Of a stretch of DNA of 64,000 bases, positions 24,081 to 33,328 are shown piece by piece; within the stretch, counting starts at the first letter, position 1; every line of letters begins with the position of its first letter. The position numbers and the translations under genes were made by a program. The stretch is from positions 1 to 64,000 of the forward strand of contig NZ_SEMB01000015.1 of NCBI RefSeq assembly GCF_004153225.1, in the 5' to 3' direction. Below the pieces are notes generated by a model. The model was not told where the DNA came from. It saw only the letters and a program-made list of their open reading frames with translations, and did not search any database. Origin of the DNA: Sporolactobacillus sp. THM7-7. Its GTDB lineage: Bacteria; Bacillota; Bacilli; Bacillales; Sporolactobacillaceae.

Positions 24081-25271
24081 TCATTCATGTTTTTCATCGC
24101 GTAAATGTCCGGCGGGCCGCAACGCACCCTCACCGAAAGTTTCATTAACCTTGTCCATCAAGCGAACCATCGACTCGCGATGAGCGTCGTGCTGATAAGA
24201 GAATAAATCTAACTGTTTGCTGGAAGAGCTGACCGGATGAAAGGAAGTTAATGTCAGGCCAAGCAGACGGACTGCCTGACCGTTCCAGTGCGTCCGAAAC
24301 AGCTCAAGCGCGTATCCCATGATGTCCGCTTTCTCGCGCATCGGCTGGACGGTCGTCAGACGTCGTGTGACCGTCTGCCAGTCATGATAGCGGATCATGA
24401 CAGTTAATTCATAGCTTGCGACATGTTTCCGCTTGATTTTCCCGGCTAGTTTATCGGATAATCGATCAAGTGTACGACGCACCTCGTCCATGGACCGTGT
24501 ATCCCGGGGAAGCGTAACAGAGTGTCCGATGCTTTTATAGCGTTCCCATGCCCCTGGATCGACCGGACGATCATCGAAGCCGTTTGCCTTGTCATAGAGC
24601 TTCCGACCAGGCAGGCCAAAACGCTCGGCCATCTTCCCGGGGTCACTTTTGGCGAGGTCGCCAATCGTTCGTATGCCGATGGCAAGAAATCGACGCTCCG
24701 TCTTCGGACCGACTCCATGCATCTCTCCGATCGGAAGCGTCCACATCTTCGCTGGAAGATCACGCTTTCTGAGAATGGTCAGGCCCATCGGTTTTTTTAT
24801 ATTTGAAGCCATCTTCGCCAGAAATTTATTGGGCGCGATACCGATACTACATGGTAGGCCGAGTTCTCTCCGGATCCGCCGCTGCAAAGCTTCGGCAAGC
24901 CTGACCGGGTGGATGCGCGGGATCAACCCGGTGACATCCATGTAGCCTTCATCGATGGAAGCCTTTTCGACCAGCGATGTGTACCCTTTAAGCATCTCGA
25001 ACAGGTTATCCGATGTTCGGCGGTAGAGCGCAAAGTCTGGATGTTTGACGATAAGCTGGGGACAGAGACGACGCGCTTCCTGAACAGTCATCGTCGTCCG
25101 AACCCCCAGTTTTCGCGCTTCATAGCTGCTTGTTACCACGATGCCGTGCCTCTCCTCAGGTTTCCCGGCAATGGCGAGCGGCTTGCCCTTCAGCTCCGGA
25201 TGGGAGGCGGCTTCCACCGATGCATAGAAACTGTTCATATCGATATGAAAAATGACACGCGCTTGGCTCAT
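24081..25271 (-). CDS. dinB: DNA polymerase IV (Y-family)
   Basis: 396 residues. 'HIDMNSFYASVEAA' (first catalytic Asp), 'SIDEGYMDVT' (second acidic pair), 'GIAPNKFLAKMAS' and 'GVGPKTERRFLAIGI' (helix-hairpin-helix) follow the Pol IV order. QLDLF near residue 370 is a beta-clamp binding motif. It performs translesion synthesis. ATG 25271 follows GATGAGG; another in-frame ATG lies at 25289. It sits 38 bp after the peptidase gene, as in the yqjE-polY neighbourhood of B. subtilis. Confidence 0.95.
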   Translation of the reverse strand: MSQARVIFHIDMNSFYASVEAASHPELKGKPLAIAGKPEERHGIVVTSSYEARKLGVRTTMTVQEARRLCPQLIVKHPDFALYRRTSDNLFEMLKGYTSLVEKASIDEGYMDVTGLIPRIHPVRLAEALQRRIRRELGLPCSIGIAPNKFLAKMASNIKKPMGLTILRKRDLPAKMWTLPIGEMHGVGPKTERRFLAIGIRTIGDLAKSDPGKMAERFGLPGRKLYDKANGFDDRPVDPGAWERYKSIGHSVTLPRDTRSMDEVRRTLDRLSDKLAGKIKRKHVASYELTVMIRYHDWQTVTRRLTTVQPMREKADIMGYALELFRTHWNGQAVRLLGLTLTSFHPVSSSSKQLDLFSYQHDAHRESMVRLMDKVNETFGEGALRPAGHLRDEKHE

Positions 25272-25308
25272 TCTCGCCTCATCCTTCATGGTCTATTGAG
25301 ACTCCTCG

Positions 25309-26433
25309 TCAAAGCTGGCGTTTTATGGCTTGATTCATAAGAGACAGGACCAGCTCGCTTGTTTTCACCAGTTCGGCGATTGCAATCTGTTCCTTCGTCG
25401 TATGGATCTTCTCATAACCGACACCGAGATTCAGCGTCGGAATACCTTTTCCGGTAATCACATTCGCATCGCTCCCCCCGCCGCTCTTCAAAAGACGAGG
25501 GATTCGTCCGATTGCCGTAATCGCCTGTTTCGCCAGCTGAACGATTTGCTCCTCCTCACGGAAACGGTAGCCGGGATACATGAATGTTTCTTGAACGTCG
25601 ACCCTTCCATTCATTTTTTTCGCCGCCTGTTGGAAAGCCGCGGTCATTCGGTTGACCTGTTGATCCAGTTTTAGACGATCGAGCGACCTGGCTTCGGCGA
25701 GTATATGTACGTAGTCGCAAACGATATTTGTCGCTTTTCCACCTTCAAAACGGCCGATATTCGCTGTTGTTTCCTGATCGATGCGTCCAAGGGGCATCCC
25801 GGCAATCGCTTTGGCGGCTATTGTAATGGCCGATATCCCTTTCTCGGGGGCAATTCCCGCATGCGACGTCTTTCCAAAAATCTCCGCTTTCAGTTTAGCC
25901 TGATTCGGTGCCTCAATCACGATATCGCCGACCGGGCCGTCACTGTCGAGTGCATACCCATAATCCGCCCTGATCAGGCTCGTATCCAAGGCTTTCGCAC
26001 CAAGAAGGCCGGACTCTTCTCCAACGGTCACGACAACCTGAACATCCGCATGAGGGATCTGTTTTTCCTGAACGATCTGAAGCGCTTCGAGAACAGCGGC
26101 CAGCCCGGCTTTATCGTCCGCTCCAAGAATCGTCGTCCCATCAGACACAATTCGGCCCTCTTTAATCGACGGTTGAATTCGCTTGCCAGGCACGACAGTA
26201 TCCATATGCGTTCCAAAAAAAACACGCGATCCTTCGGCCTGGCCAGGGAGTGTGCCAATCAAATTATTCGCCCCGTGCCCCGTCAGTCTTTTCGCATCGT
26301 CTTCTTCAACTTTCAGACCGAGCGCCGAAAACTTGTTCTTAAGAAACTCGGCGATCGCTTTCTCATTTCCGGTTTCCGAATCAACCTGTATGAGTTCAAA
26401 AAACGTTTGGATTAATCTTTCTTTATTGACCAA
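25309..26433 (-). CDS. Peptidase T-like M20 metallopeptidase (YqjE-like)
   Basis: 374 residues of the M20/M42 dizinc family. 'FFGTHMDTVVPG' (zinc His and catalytic Asp), 'LGADDKAGLAA' (bridging Asp) and 'TVGEESGLLGAKA' (catalytic Glu-Glu) are present, with a lid domain between about 180 and 290. It probably cleaves small peptides (tripeptidase-like) in the cytoplasm. The start is TTG 26433 behind GGTGA, a weak site, so a shift of a few codons is possible. Confidence 0.88.
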   Translation of the reverse strand: MVNKERLIQTFFELIQVDSETGNEKAIAEFLKNKFSALGLKVEEDDAKRLTGHGANNLIGTLPGQAEGSRVFFGTHMDTVVPGKRIQPSIKEGRIVSDGTTILGADDKAGLAAVLEALQIVQEKQIPHADVQVVVTVGEESGLLGAKALDTSLIRADYGYALDSDGPVGDIVIEAPNQAKLKAEIFGKTSHAGIAPEKGISAITIAAKAIAGMPLGRIDQETTANIGRFEGGKATNIVCDYVHILAEARSLDRLKLDQQVNRMTAAFQQAAKKMNGRVDVQETFMYPGYRFREEEQIVQLAKQAITAIGRIPRLLKSGGGSDANVITGKGIPTLNLGVGYEKIHTTKEQIAIAELVKTSELVLSLMNQAIKRQL

Positions 26434-26762
26434 CTTAAGTCACCCGTCTTTATGAAACATCAAGTTCTTCAGGCAGTAAAAGATGCGGCCTCGTTTTCTG
26501 TTCCTTCTTATTTTACCATAAGACGAGTCGTCGAACGAGCCTCAGGACGCGCCTGTGTTCGTTCGCCCGCCTTACCTCTAGATAATAGCGGGGACGCCTG
26601 TGTCGGTCCATCTTGAGTCACCTTACATACTCGCCGCTGTTACTTTTTCTTTCGGATAGCGCGAGGGTGTCATTGAAAATCAGCCCCGGCGGCAGGTATA
26701 ATAAAAAGTGATTGGCGATCCGCCAAAAAATCAATCCATCTTCATGAATTGAGGTAGCGTCA

Positions 26763-26870
26763 TTGAATAAAAAAATATTTAAACTTGTTATTTACTTGAT
26801 GATCGGCGCACTGCTCCTGTCTTCTGTTTCGGCACTGATCTCGGCTCTTTTTGTCAGCGCCGCTGGCTAA
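26763..26870 (+). CDS. Prli42-like single-pass mini-protein
   Basis: A 35-codon gene starting at TTG behind GAGG (8-nt spacing). The product has a basic N-terminus (NKKIFK) and one hydrophobic helix (about residues 8-32) ending in a small polar tail. The pattern 'NKKxxKxVxYLM' resembles Prli42, the membrane anchor of the stressosome described in Listeria and common in Bacillales. It lies in the 580-bp gap between the peptidase gene and the two-component system, divergent from the former. No stressosome genes are in the window. The rest of this gap shows nothing else convincing. Confidence 0.65.
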   Translation: MNKKIFKLVIYLMIGALLLSSVSALISALFVSAAG

Positions 26871-27013
26871 AAAGTGTGCATGCTTCTCCCGGGTTCTTTT
26901 TCCCGGATCGAGCATTTATTGATTTTTTATCGTTACTGATGGTTCCTCTTCAGTTGATGAAAAAAGAATACGGAAAGAACTATATGCGCAAATAAGGGGA
27001 GGGCTTGTCCTTT

Positions 27014-28075
27014 TTAACCCGCTGCCTCGTCCACAGTGATTGTGACCGTTGTCCCCTTCCCATATTCGCTGGCCACGAATATTCGCCATTGATGCATATC
27101 CAGAATCTTCTTAACGATAGATAGCCCGAGCCCGTTTCCTCCGGCTTCCCGGTTTCGCGAGCGATCCGCTTTATAGAATCGTTCAAATAGGTGGATCCGA
27201 TCTTCTTCCCGGATACCGATGCCCGAGTCCGCGATGGAAAAAACGACACGATTCTGCGCTTGTTTCAGACTGACCGTAATCGTTCCGGCTTCGGAGGTAA
27301 ACTTGATGCTGTTATGAATCAGATTCGTCCACACCTGATTCATCAGATCATAATCCGCCGATACCGTAACCGGGGCCAGTTCAATGTCCATACGAATCTT
27401 TTTTCCCCGCCACATTGGCTCAAACGGAAGCAGAACGTGTCTGATCTGTCCGTCAAGCCGATACGTTGTTTTCGTCATGGATTGCCTATTATTTTCAAGA
27501 GCTGTCAGTTTCAGAAGATTATCGCTTAATTTGGACAGGCGATCGCTTTCCGTCTGAATGATGTGCAAATAGTGGTCCCGCTTTTCTTTCGGCAGATTCT
27601 CATTTTCCAAAGCTCTGGCAAAACCTTTTATCGATGTGAGCGGTGATTGAATCTCATGAGAGACGTTTGAAATAAATTCCTGACGCAGTCGTTCCAGATG
27701 CCCTAGCTCCTTTGCCATGTAATGGACGCTATCAACCAGTTGTACAAACGGATTGTTTTTTGAACGAGGGCCTGGCACCGGAATGGAAATGTCCATCCTG
27801 ATCTCGAAGTTTCCCTTCGCCATTTGACGGATCGCCTGCGTCACCGCCTGAAAATAGGTGATCCGCTTCGGCTGATGAAAATGGCTGAAGATCATGCTTA
27901 ATAGCATAAAAACGAGCATCCCGAGAACGGAACTTGCAATGTGCTGCAAAAGCGGATCGGGGGTTTTTCCGAAATAACGGGCAGTTAGGCCGATCAGATA
28001 GTAACACACACTCCAAAAGAAGCTTAAAATCAGAAAAACGGAAAGGATAAAACACAGGATCTTCATTCTTCTCAT
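27014..28075 (-). CDS. Sensor histidine kinase of an OmpR-type system
   Basis: 353 residues. Two N-terminal membrane helices (about 5-30 and 42-62) with only a short outside loop, a HAMP-like linker, HisKA with SNVSHEIQSPLTSIKGF (phospho-His about residue 145), then HATPase with N-box 'NQVWTNLIHNSIKF', G1 'DSGIGI' and G2 'GGNGLGLS'. The short loop suggests sensing within the membrane or envelope stress. ATG 28075 overlaps the regulator stop (ATGA) behind GGAAGAGA. Signal unknown. Confidence 0.9.
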   Translation of the reverse strand: MRRMKILCFILSVFLILSFFWSVCYYLIGLTARYFGKTPDPLLQHIASSVLGMLVFMLLSMIFSHFHQPKRITYFQAVTQAIRQMAKGNFEIRMDISIPVPGPRSKNNPFVQLVDSVHYMAKELGHLERLRQEFISNVSHEIQSPLTSIKGFARALENENLPKEKRDHYLHIIQTESDRLSKLSDNLLKLTALENNRQSMTKTTYRLDGQIRHVLLPFEPMWRGKKIRMDIELAPVTVSADYDLMNQVWTNLIHNSIKFTSEAGTITVSLKQAQNRVVFSIADSGIGIREEDRIHLFERFYKADRSRNREAGGNGLGLSIVKKILDMHQWRIFVASEYGKGTTVTITVDEAAG

Positions 28076-28746
28076 CGGTTCTCTTCCAATCGATAACCGA
28101 GGCCGCGCACCGTTTTAATGGCAAAGCCGAAGACTTGTCCCCGAAAGCGTTCGCGGAGCCGCTTGATGTGCACATCCACCGTCCGCTCGTCCCCCTCGTA
28201 ACCAAAGCCCCATATATTTTCGATCAGGTCGTCTCTCGTAAATGTTCTCCCTGCATTTTCGGCCAGCATAAACAGCAGTTCAAACTCTTTCGGAGGAAGC
28301 GCGAAGACTTTTAAGCCCGCTTTCGCTTCGTATGAATTTTTATCAAGAGTCAAATGGCCGATTTGTACGCTGTTCGATGCGGAGATCTGGTATCGCCTGA
28401 GCAGTGCTTTGACGCGCATGACGAGTTCAATCGGCTCAAACGGCTTAACCATATAGTCATCCGTCCCCAATTCAAACCCTTTCACTTTCTGCATCGTCTC
28501 CCCCTTTGCCGTCAGCATCAGAATCGGAATCTGATAAGAGGCGCGCACCGTACGGCAGAACGCCCAGCCATCCATTTCCGGCATCATGATATCAAGAACG
28601 ATCAATCCGATCTGACGCGTTTCTAAAAACGCCAAGGCTTGTTTGCCGTTTGCCGCTTCGATGCATGAAAACCCTTCGTTTTCTAAAAAAACGGAAACCA
28701 ATTCGCGAATATTCGGATCATCGTCGACAATCAGTATATTGTTCAT
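28072..28746 (-). CDS. OmpR-family response regulator
   Basis: 224 residues: receiver domain with acidic pocket 'IVDDDPN', phosphorylated Asp in 'LIVLDIMMPEMDGW' (about residue 51) and Lys in 'YMVKPFEP'; C-terminal winged helix with 'FELLFMLAENAGRTFTRD' and 'DVHIKRLRERF'. It is encoded immediately upstream of its kinase with a 4-nt overlap. ATG 28746 lies about 12 nt after GGAAAGGA; upstream in-frame ATGs lack a site. Targets unknown. Confidence 0.92.
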   Translation of the reverse strand: MNNILIVDDDPNIRELVSVFLENEGFSCIEAANGKQALAFLETRQIGLIVLDIMMPEMDGWAFCRTVRASYQIPILMLTAKGETMQKVKGFELGTDDYMVKPFEPIELVMRVKALLRRYQISASNSVQIGHLTLDKNSYEAKAGLKVFALPPKEFELLFMLAENAGRTFTRDDLIENIWGFGYEGDERTVDVHIKRLRERFRGQVFGFAIKTVRGLGYRLEENR

Positions 28747-28959
28747 AAAAAGCGTCAGTCCTTTCCCACGTCTAAGTCGACTCTTCAACCTATCGAAAAG
28801 AGAAATCGCCCACGTCTTCATCTTACTCGACTTTTATGAACAAAACGTGAATAAGCCGTTTGATCCGTATCAGACCATCATGTCTCCCAGACGGAAGGTA
28901 TAAAAAAGATTTTTCCCAACACGCTTTCTTTTTCTCTTGCCGAAACCGCCGAGAAAATT

Positions 28960-29529
28960 TTATGTGATATATGTCTTTGTTTTTGAATCCCTGACGATCC
29001 ATTCGGCCGCCTTTAGCACATCGTCGGCAATAAAATTGATTTTTATTCTCTTTAATTTTTCCTCATGATAACCATACAGAGACTTCTCTCCCCACCCGGT
29101 CCGGACGAGTACTTTTTTCAGACCGGCGCGCTCCGCAACCAGCATATCCGTCAAACGGTCTCCGACGACATAGCATTGGCTCAAATCCAGCTGATACTCT
29201 TTTGCCGCCTCTTCCAACAGCTTCGTTTGCGGTTTGCGGCAATCGCAATGATCTTCTGGCTTATGCGGGCAGTAGTAAACGCCATCCAGAAAAGCCTCAT
29301 TCTTCTTTAATTCTTCATGCATCATCTCGCAGCCAGCTAAAAACGTCTCTTCGCTGAATTTCCCTGAACCAATACCGCTCTGGTTTGTAAAAAGGAAGGT
29401 TTTCATGCCGCTCTGATTGAAAAGTTTAATTGCCGGCGCCGAGCAGCTGTATAAAGTGAATGTAAAAGGGTGAACCACTCCCCCTTCTCCGCCAAGCGTG
29501 CCGTCACGGTCGAGAAAAACGGTGATCAT
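28960..29529 (-). CDS. HAD-IIIA phosphatase, GmhB-like
   Basis: 189 residues. 'FLDRDGTLGG' carries the nucleophile Asp pair; 'FTNQSGIG' is motif II; the cysteine-rich loop CPHKPEDHCDCRKP fits the zinc site of GmhB-type phosphatases; 'VVGDRLTDM' is the final acidic motif. GmhB removes phosphate from heptose bisphosphate, but this window has no heptose pathway, so the substrate is open. ATG 29529 follows TAGGAGG. Confidence 0.82.
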   Translation of the reverse strand: MITVFLDRDGTLGGEGGVVHPFTFTLYSCSAPAIKLFNQSGMKTFLFTNQSGIGSGKFSEETFLAGCEMMHEELKKNEAFLDGVYYCPHKPEDHCDCRKPQTKLLEEAAKEYQLDLSQCYVVGDRLTDMLVAERAGLKKVLVRTGWGEKSLYGYHEEKLKRIKINFIADDVLKAAEWIVRDSKTKTYIT

Positions 29530-29711
29530 GGTTTTTTCATCCTCCTAAAAGAAACCTATTGTTCTATGTTTGTCTCAATATTTTCAGCCTATCATATATT
29601 TCCGCTGACGGACAGGTAAGAACAACCTCATTAAAAAGCGCCTGATTCCTTTTGGTCCAGAGTAAGTCTTCTATGCCGGTTTTTAAGTGGCAAATAATGA
29701 TGTGTGCTGCG

Positions 29712-29823
29712 TGCAAGGAGCGGATGGGAGCGAGTCTCTGTGGATGAAGAGCAGCTTTGTCCCCGTTAGGAGCAAGTTCCGCTTCATTTGGGGCGACTTG
29801 GCCCTCGTAAGGAGCAAGTTTCA
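29712..29823. repeat. Degenerate 21-bp tandem repeat array A
   Basis: About five units of 21 bp. On the minus strand they include AAACTTGCTCCTTACGAGG, CAAGTCGCCCCAAATGAAG and GAACTTGCTCCTAACGGGG, then more degenerate units. Translated on the minus strand the array reads as a 7-residue period (KLAPYEG, QVAPNEA, ELAPNGD). The 480-bp gap 29530-30010 holds this array and no convincing gene. Confidence 0.7.
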
Positions 29824-30010
29824 ACCTGCTCAACCGATCTCTGGATTAAATACGGCTCTCCTTCAGTTGTTTAAAAAAGCGCCGATTGAGCGTTCCGACG
29901 CTTTTCAATCCACTCACTATTTTAAAAAACTGCCCTGTTTCATGCAGCCGGGGCTTCTGAACTTCCGTGTTCCTAAAAATCGCCGTATGCCGTATCATGT
30001 CCGGAAACAA

Positions 30011-31291
30011 TTAGTAAACGGGTGTGTTTTCCGAAGAGACGTTTTCCAGTAGTTCTTTGACACGGGCAAGGAAGCGGCCGGTAATCAGTCCGTCAAGCAC
30101 CCGATGATCAATCGAGATACAGAGATTGACCATATCACGGATGGCGATCATGTTATTGACGACGACTGGACGCTTGACGATCGATTCGACGGAAAGAATG
30201 GCGGCCTGCGGGTAGTTGATGATCGGCTGCGACTGAATCGAACCGAAAGAGCCGGTATTGTTGACCGTAAATGTCCCGCCCCGCATGTCGGCCGGAGACA
30301 GCCGGTTTTCGCGCACTCTGGACGCCAGATCATCCACAGCGACCGCCAGCCCTTTGATGCTTTTTTCATCGGCATGTCTAATGACCGGGACGTAAAGGGC
30401 ATCTTCCGCAGCGACGGCAAGCGAAATATTGATTTCCTTTTTCTCAATAATCTTGTCTTTTCCCCACGTGCTGTTCATCCGCGGGAATTCTTTGAGCGCC
30501 ATCACGATCGCCTTGATAAAAAAGGGCAAGTACGTAAGCTTGCAGCCTTCTTTTTTCTGAAAGTCCCCTTTGATCCGGTTTCTGTAGTTCACCAAGTTCG
30601 TGACATCCACTTCGACCATTGTCCAAGCGTGGGGGATTTCATGCTTGCTGCGCAGCATATTAGTGGCAATCGCGCGCCGGACTCCGGTCAGCGGTACATC
30701 GATATCGCCCGTCTCCCTGAGAACCATCGGTTTGGGAGCCGATTTCGTGGGGACCTGAACCCCAGTTCCTGGGACAATCGCCTCTCCCGTGAATACAGAC
30801 GGCCGATCGTCATGCTCCGAATGCCGCGGCCCCTGCTTTGAATCGATATAACGCCGAACATCCTTACGGGTAATCCGGCCGCCCCGCCCGGTTCCGTCGA
30901 TCGCAGTCAAGTCAATCTCATGCTCCTCAGCAAGACGCAAAACCGCCGGGGAATAACGCTTCTTCATCGGCGTATCGTGCGCTTCATGAGCATCTGGAGT
31001 TTTTTCCTCAGTGAAGGCTTTTTCAGCTTCCGTGTGTTCTTGTGCGGCTTGCTCCACCTCAATCGTGCAGATCGCCTGCCCAACCGGCAGCGTATCTCCC
31101 TCGCCGGCATGCAGAGCGGCAATCTTTCCCGAAAAACTAGACGGCACTTCCGCGTTGACTTTATCTGTTGTCACTTCCGCGATCGGGTCGTATTTTCTGA
31201 CTGTATCGCCGACAGCGACGAGCCATTGATTGATCGTCCCTTCCGTAACACTTTCACCCAGTTGCGGCATATTCATCTGTTCCAAGCTCAT
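30011..31291 (-). CDS. bkdB: Branched-chain 2-oxo acid dehydrogenase E2
   Basis: 426 residues. Lipoyl domain with lipoylated lysine in EVTTDKVNAEVPSS (about residue 43), linker rich in Glu/Ala/His, peripheral subunit-binding domain (about 115-150), acyltransferase core with catalytic 'IDHRVLDGLITG'. It passes branched acyl groups to CoA, supplying primers for branched-chain fatty acids. ATG 31291 follows AAGGGAG. Last gene of lpdV-bkdAA-bkdAB-bkdB, as in B. subtilis. Confidence 0.92.
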   Translation of the reverse strand: MSLEQMNMPQLGESVTEGTINQWLVAVGDTVRKYDPIAEVTTDKVNAEVPSSFSGKIAALHAGEGDTLPVGQAICTIEVEQAAQEHTEAEKAFTEEKTPDAHEAHDTPMKKRYSPAVLRLAEEHEIDLTAIDGTGRGGRITRKDVRRYIDSKQGPRHSEHDDRPSVFTGEAIVPGTGVQVPTKSAPKPMVLRETGDIDVPLTGVRRAIATNMLRSKHEIPHAWTMVEVDVTNLVNYRNRIKGDFQKKEGCKLTYLPFFIKAIVMALKEFPRMNSTWGKDKIIEKKEINISLAVAAEDALYVPVIRHADEKSIKGLAVAVDDLASRVRENRLSPADMRGGTFTVNNTGSFGSIQSQPIINYPQAAILSVESIVKRPVVVNNMIAIRDMVNLCISIDHRVLDGLITGRFLARVKELLENVSSENTPVY

Positions 31292-31309
31292 TTTCACCAC
31301 TCCCTTACC

Positions 31310-32293
31310 TTAAAATTCAGCCAGATGCCGGATCGCCTGTTCCACCCGATCCGTATTCAGCATAAATACCTTTTCCAGCGGCGCCGCGTACGGCATTGCC
31401 GGAGCGTCGGGCGAAGCCAGACGGCGAATCGGTGCATCCAAATCAAAGAGACAGTGCTCGGCGATAATCGCGGCCACTTCGCTGATCACGCTCCCTTCTT
31501 TATTGTCTTCAGTTACAAGCAGCACTTTCCCCGTCTTTTGCGCCGCTTCGATGACCGCTTCTTTGTCGAGGGGATAAACCGTGCGCAAATCGAGAACGTG
31601 TGTCGAGATCCCTTCCAAAGCGAGTTTTTCCGCTGCCTGCAAAGCAAAATGAACGGCAAGGCCGTACGTGATCACCGTGACATCGTTTCCTTCCCGCTTC
31701 ACATCCGCCTTGCCGATCGGCAAAACATAATCTTCGCCCGGAACCTCTCCTTTAATCAGCCGGTAGGCGCGCTTATGTTCAAAAAAGACGACCGGATCGT
31801 TATCGCGAATCGCGGCTTTCAATAGCCCTTTCACGTCGTGCGGGGTGGAAGGCATCACGATTTTCAGGCCCGGCACACCGGCGAAAACGGCTTCCAGTGA
31901 TTGAGAATGATACAATCCGCCGTGCACGCCGCCTCCATACGGCGCGCGGATCGTCAGCGGCACGGACCAATCGTTATTTGATCGATACCGCATCTTCGCC
32001 GCTTCGGAAATAATCTGGTTCGTCGCCGGAAGCATAAAATCGGCGAACTGCATTTCGGCGACCGGACGCATGCCATACATCGCCGCGCCGATGGCGACGC
32101 CGACAATCGCCGACTCGGCAAGTGGCGTATCGATCACCCGCTTCTCTCCGAATGTACCGTACAGTCCTTTAGTCGCCTGGAAAACGCCGCCCCGCTTGCC
32201 AACGTCTTCCCCAATCACGAAGACGTTTTTATCGCGCGCCATTTCCTCTCTCAAACCTTGAGTAATGGCTTCTATATATGAAATCACTGCCAT
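31310..32293 (-). CDS. bkdAB: Branched-chain 2-oxo acid dehydrogenase E1 beta
   Basis: 327 residues. 'VFVIGEDVGKRGGVFQATKGL', broken here after 'VFVIGEDVGKRGG', opens the TPP-dependent beta subunit; 'RVIDTPLAESAIVGVAIGAA' and 'PYGGGVHGGLYHSQS' follow, which are characteristic of branched-chain and pyruvate E1 beta chains. It forms E1 with BkdAA. ATG 32293 follows GAGGAGGGA; 18 bp separate it from bkdB. Confidence 0.92.
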   Translation of the reverse strand: MAVISYIEAITQGLREEMARDKNVFVIGEDVGKRGGVFQATKGLYGTFGEKRVIDTPLAESAIVGVAIGAAMYGMRPVAEMQFADFMLPATNQIISEAAKMRYRSNNDWSVPLTIRAPYGGGVHGGLYHSQSLEAVFAGVPGLKIVMPSTPHDVKGLLKAAIRDNDPVVFFEHKRAYRLIKGEVPGEDYVLPIGKADVKREGNDVTVITYGLAVHFALQAAEKLALEGISTHVLDLRTVYPLDKEAVIEAAQKTGKVLLVTEDNKEGSVISEVAAIIAEHCLFDLDAPIRRLASPDAPAMPYAAPLEKVFMLNTDRVEQAIRHLAEF

Positions 32294-32307
32294 AACCGAT
32301 TCCCTCC

Positions 32308-33303
32308 TCAGTCTTTTTCCTCATAGACGTAGCGAAGAACGGACTCCGGAGAGGCGAACGGCGCTTTTTCCGCATAATCGGTCGCTTCATCGATTTCGCG
32401 GCCAATTCGTTCTTCCATGTCTTTTTCAATATCCGGCGTTAATATATCCAGACCCCGCAGATAGGCGGCGAACGTCAATACGCCATCGTGTTTTTTGGCG
32501 GCTTCCACTTCCTCTTTCGTTCGGTAAGTCATATCGTTGTCGTCGCTCGTATGCGGCGTTAGCCTGTAGCCGTTCGCCTCGAGAAGCGATGGCCCCTCGC
32601 CCCGATGCGCCCGGTCCGCAGCCTCCTTCACGGCTTCATAGGCCGCCAGCGGATCATTACCGTCGAACGTCTTGCCAAACATTCCGTAGCCCTTTGCGCG
32701 GTCGGCGACATGTTCGCAGGCGAGCTGCTCTTTCAAAGAAACCGAAATGGCATAATGATTGTTTTCGCACATGAAAATCACCGGCAATCGGTGAACCCCG
32801 GCGAAATTGGCCGCTTCATGAAAGTCGCCCTGATTCGACGCCCCTTCGCCGAAAGTCACAAAACTAACGATGTCATCCCCGCGCAGTTTGGCCGCGAGCG
32901 CAATCCCGACGGCATGCGGATTTTGCGTCGTGACCGGAGAGGAATGGCTGAGCATTCTCAGCTTCCTATAACCGAAATGTCCGGGCATTTGCCGTCCGGC
33001 CGAGTTCGGATCTTCCGCCTTGGCAAAATTGTTCAGCATCATTTCCCGAACCGTCATCCCCCAGGCGAGTGCAAAGCCATAATCCCGATAGTACGGCGCC
33101 GCGTAATCCTTTTCCCGGTTCAGTGCAAAAGCAGCGCCGACCTGCGCCGCTTCCTGGCCCTGGCAGGAAACGACGAACGGAATCTTTCCCGCCCGGTTTA
33201 ACAGCCACAGACGTTCATCCACCCGGCGCGCCGTCAGCATAACCTCATACATCTTTAAGACATCCTGATCGGAAAAGCCTAAAGCATGATGGCGGTTTTC
33301 CAT
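32308..33303 (-). CDS. bkdAA: Branched-chain 2-oxo acid dehydrogenase E1 alpha
   Basis: 331 residues. The TPP motif starts with 'FGEGASNQGDFHEA' and ends with 'ENN' (about residues 160-195); its GEG in place of GDG occurs in the branched-chain subgroup. 'VVSCQGQEAAQVGAAFAL' and 'MPGHFGYRKLR' support the BkdAA assignment over pyruvate dehydrogenase. It decarboxylates the branched 2-oxo acids from Leu, Ile and Val. ATG 33303 follows GGAGGAAA, 25 bp after lpdV. Confidence 0.92.
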   Translation of the reverse strand: MENRHHALGFSDQDVLKMYEVMLTARRVDERLWLLNRAGKIPFVVSCQGQEAAQVGAAFALNREKDYAAPYYRDYGFALAWGMTVREMMLNNFAKAEDPNSAGRQMPGHFGYRKLRMLSHSSPVTTQNPHAVGIALAAKLRGDDIVSFVTFGEGASNQGDFHEAANFAGVHRLPVIFMCENNHYAISVSLKEQLACEHVADRAKGYGMFGKTFDGNDPLAAYEAVKEAADRAHRGEGPSLLEANGYRLTPHTSDDNDMTYRTKEEVEAAKKHDGVLTFAAYLRGLDILTPDIEKDMEERIGREIDEATDYAEKAPFASPESVLRYVYEEKD

Positions 33304-33328
33304 CTTTTTTCCTCCTTATTTATCTGCT

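Noticed and set aside
29564-29833. 90-codon minus-strand ORF over repeat array A
   Set aside because: Starts at TTG without a clear site and its first half is the 21-bp repeat; kept as a repeat, not a gene.
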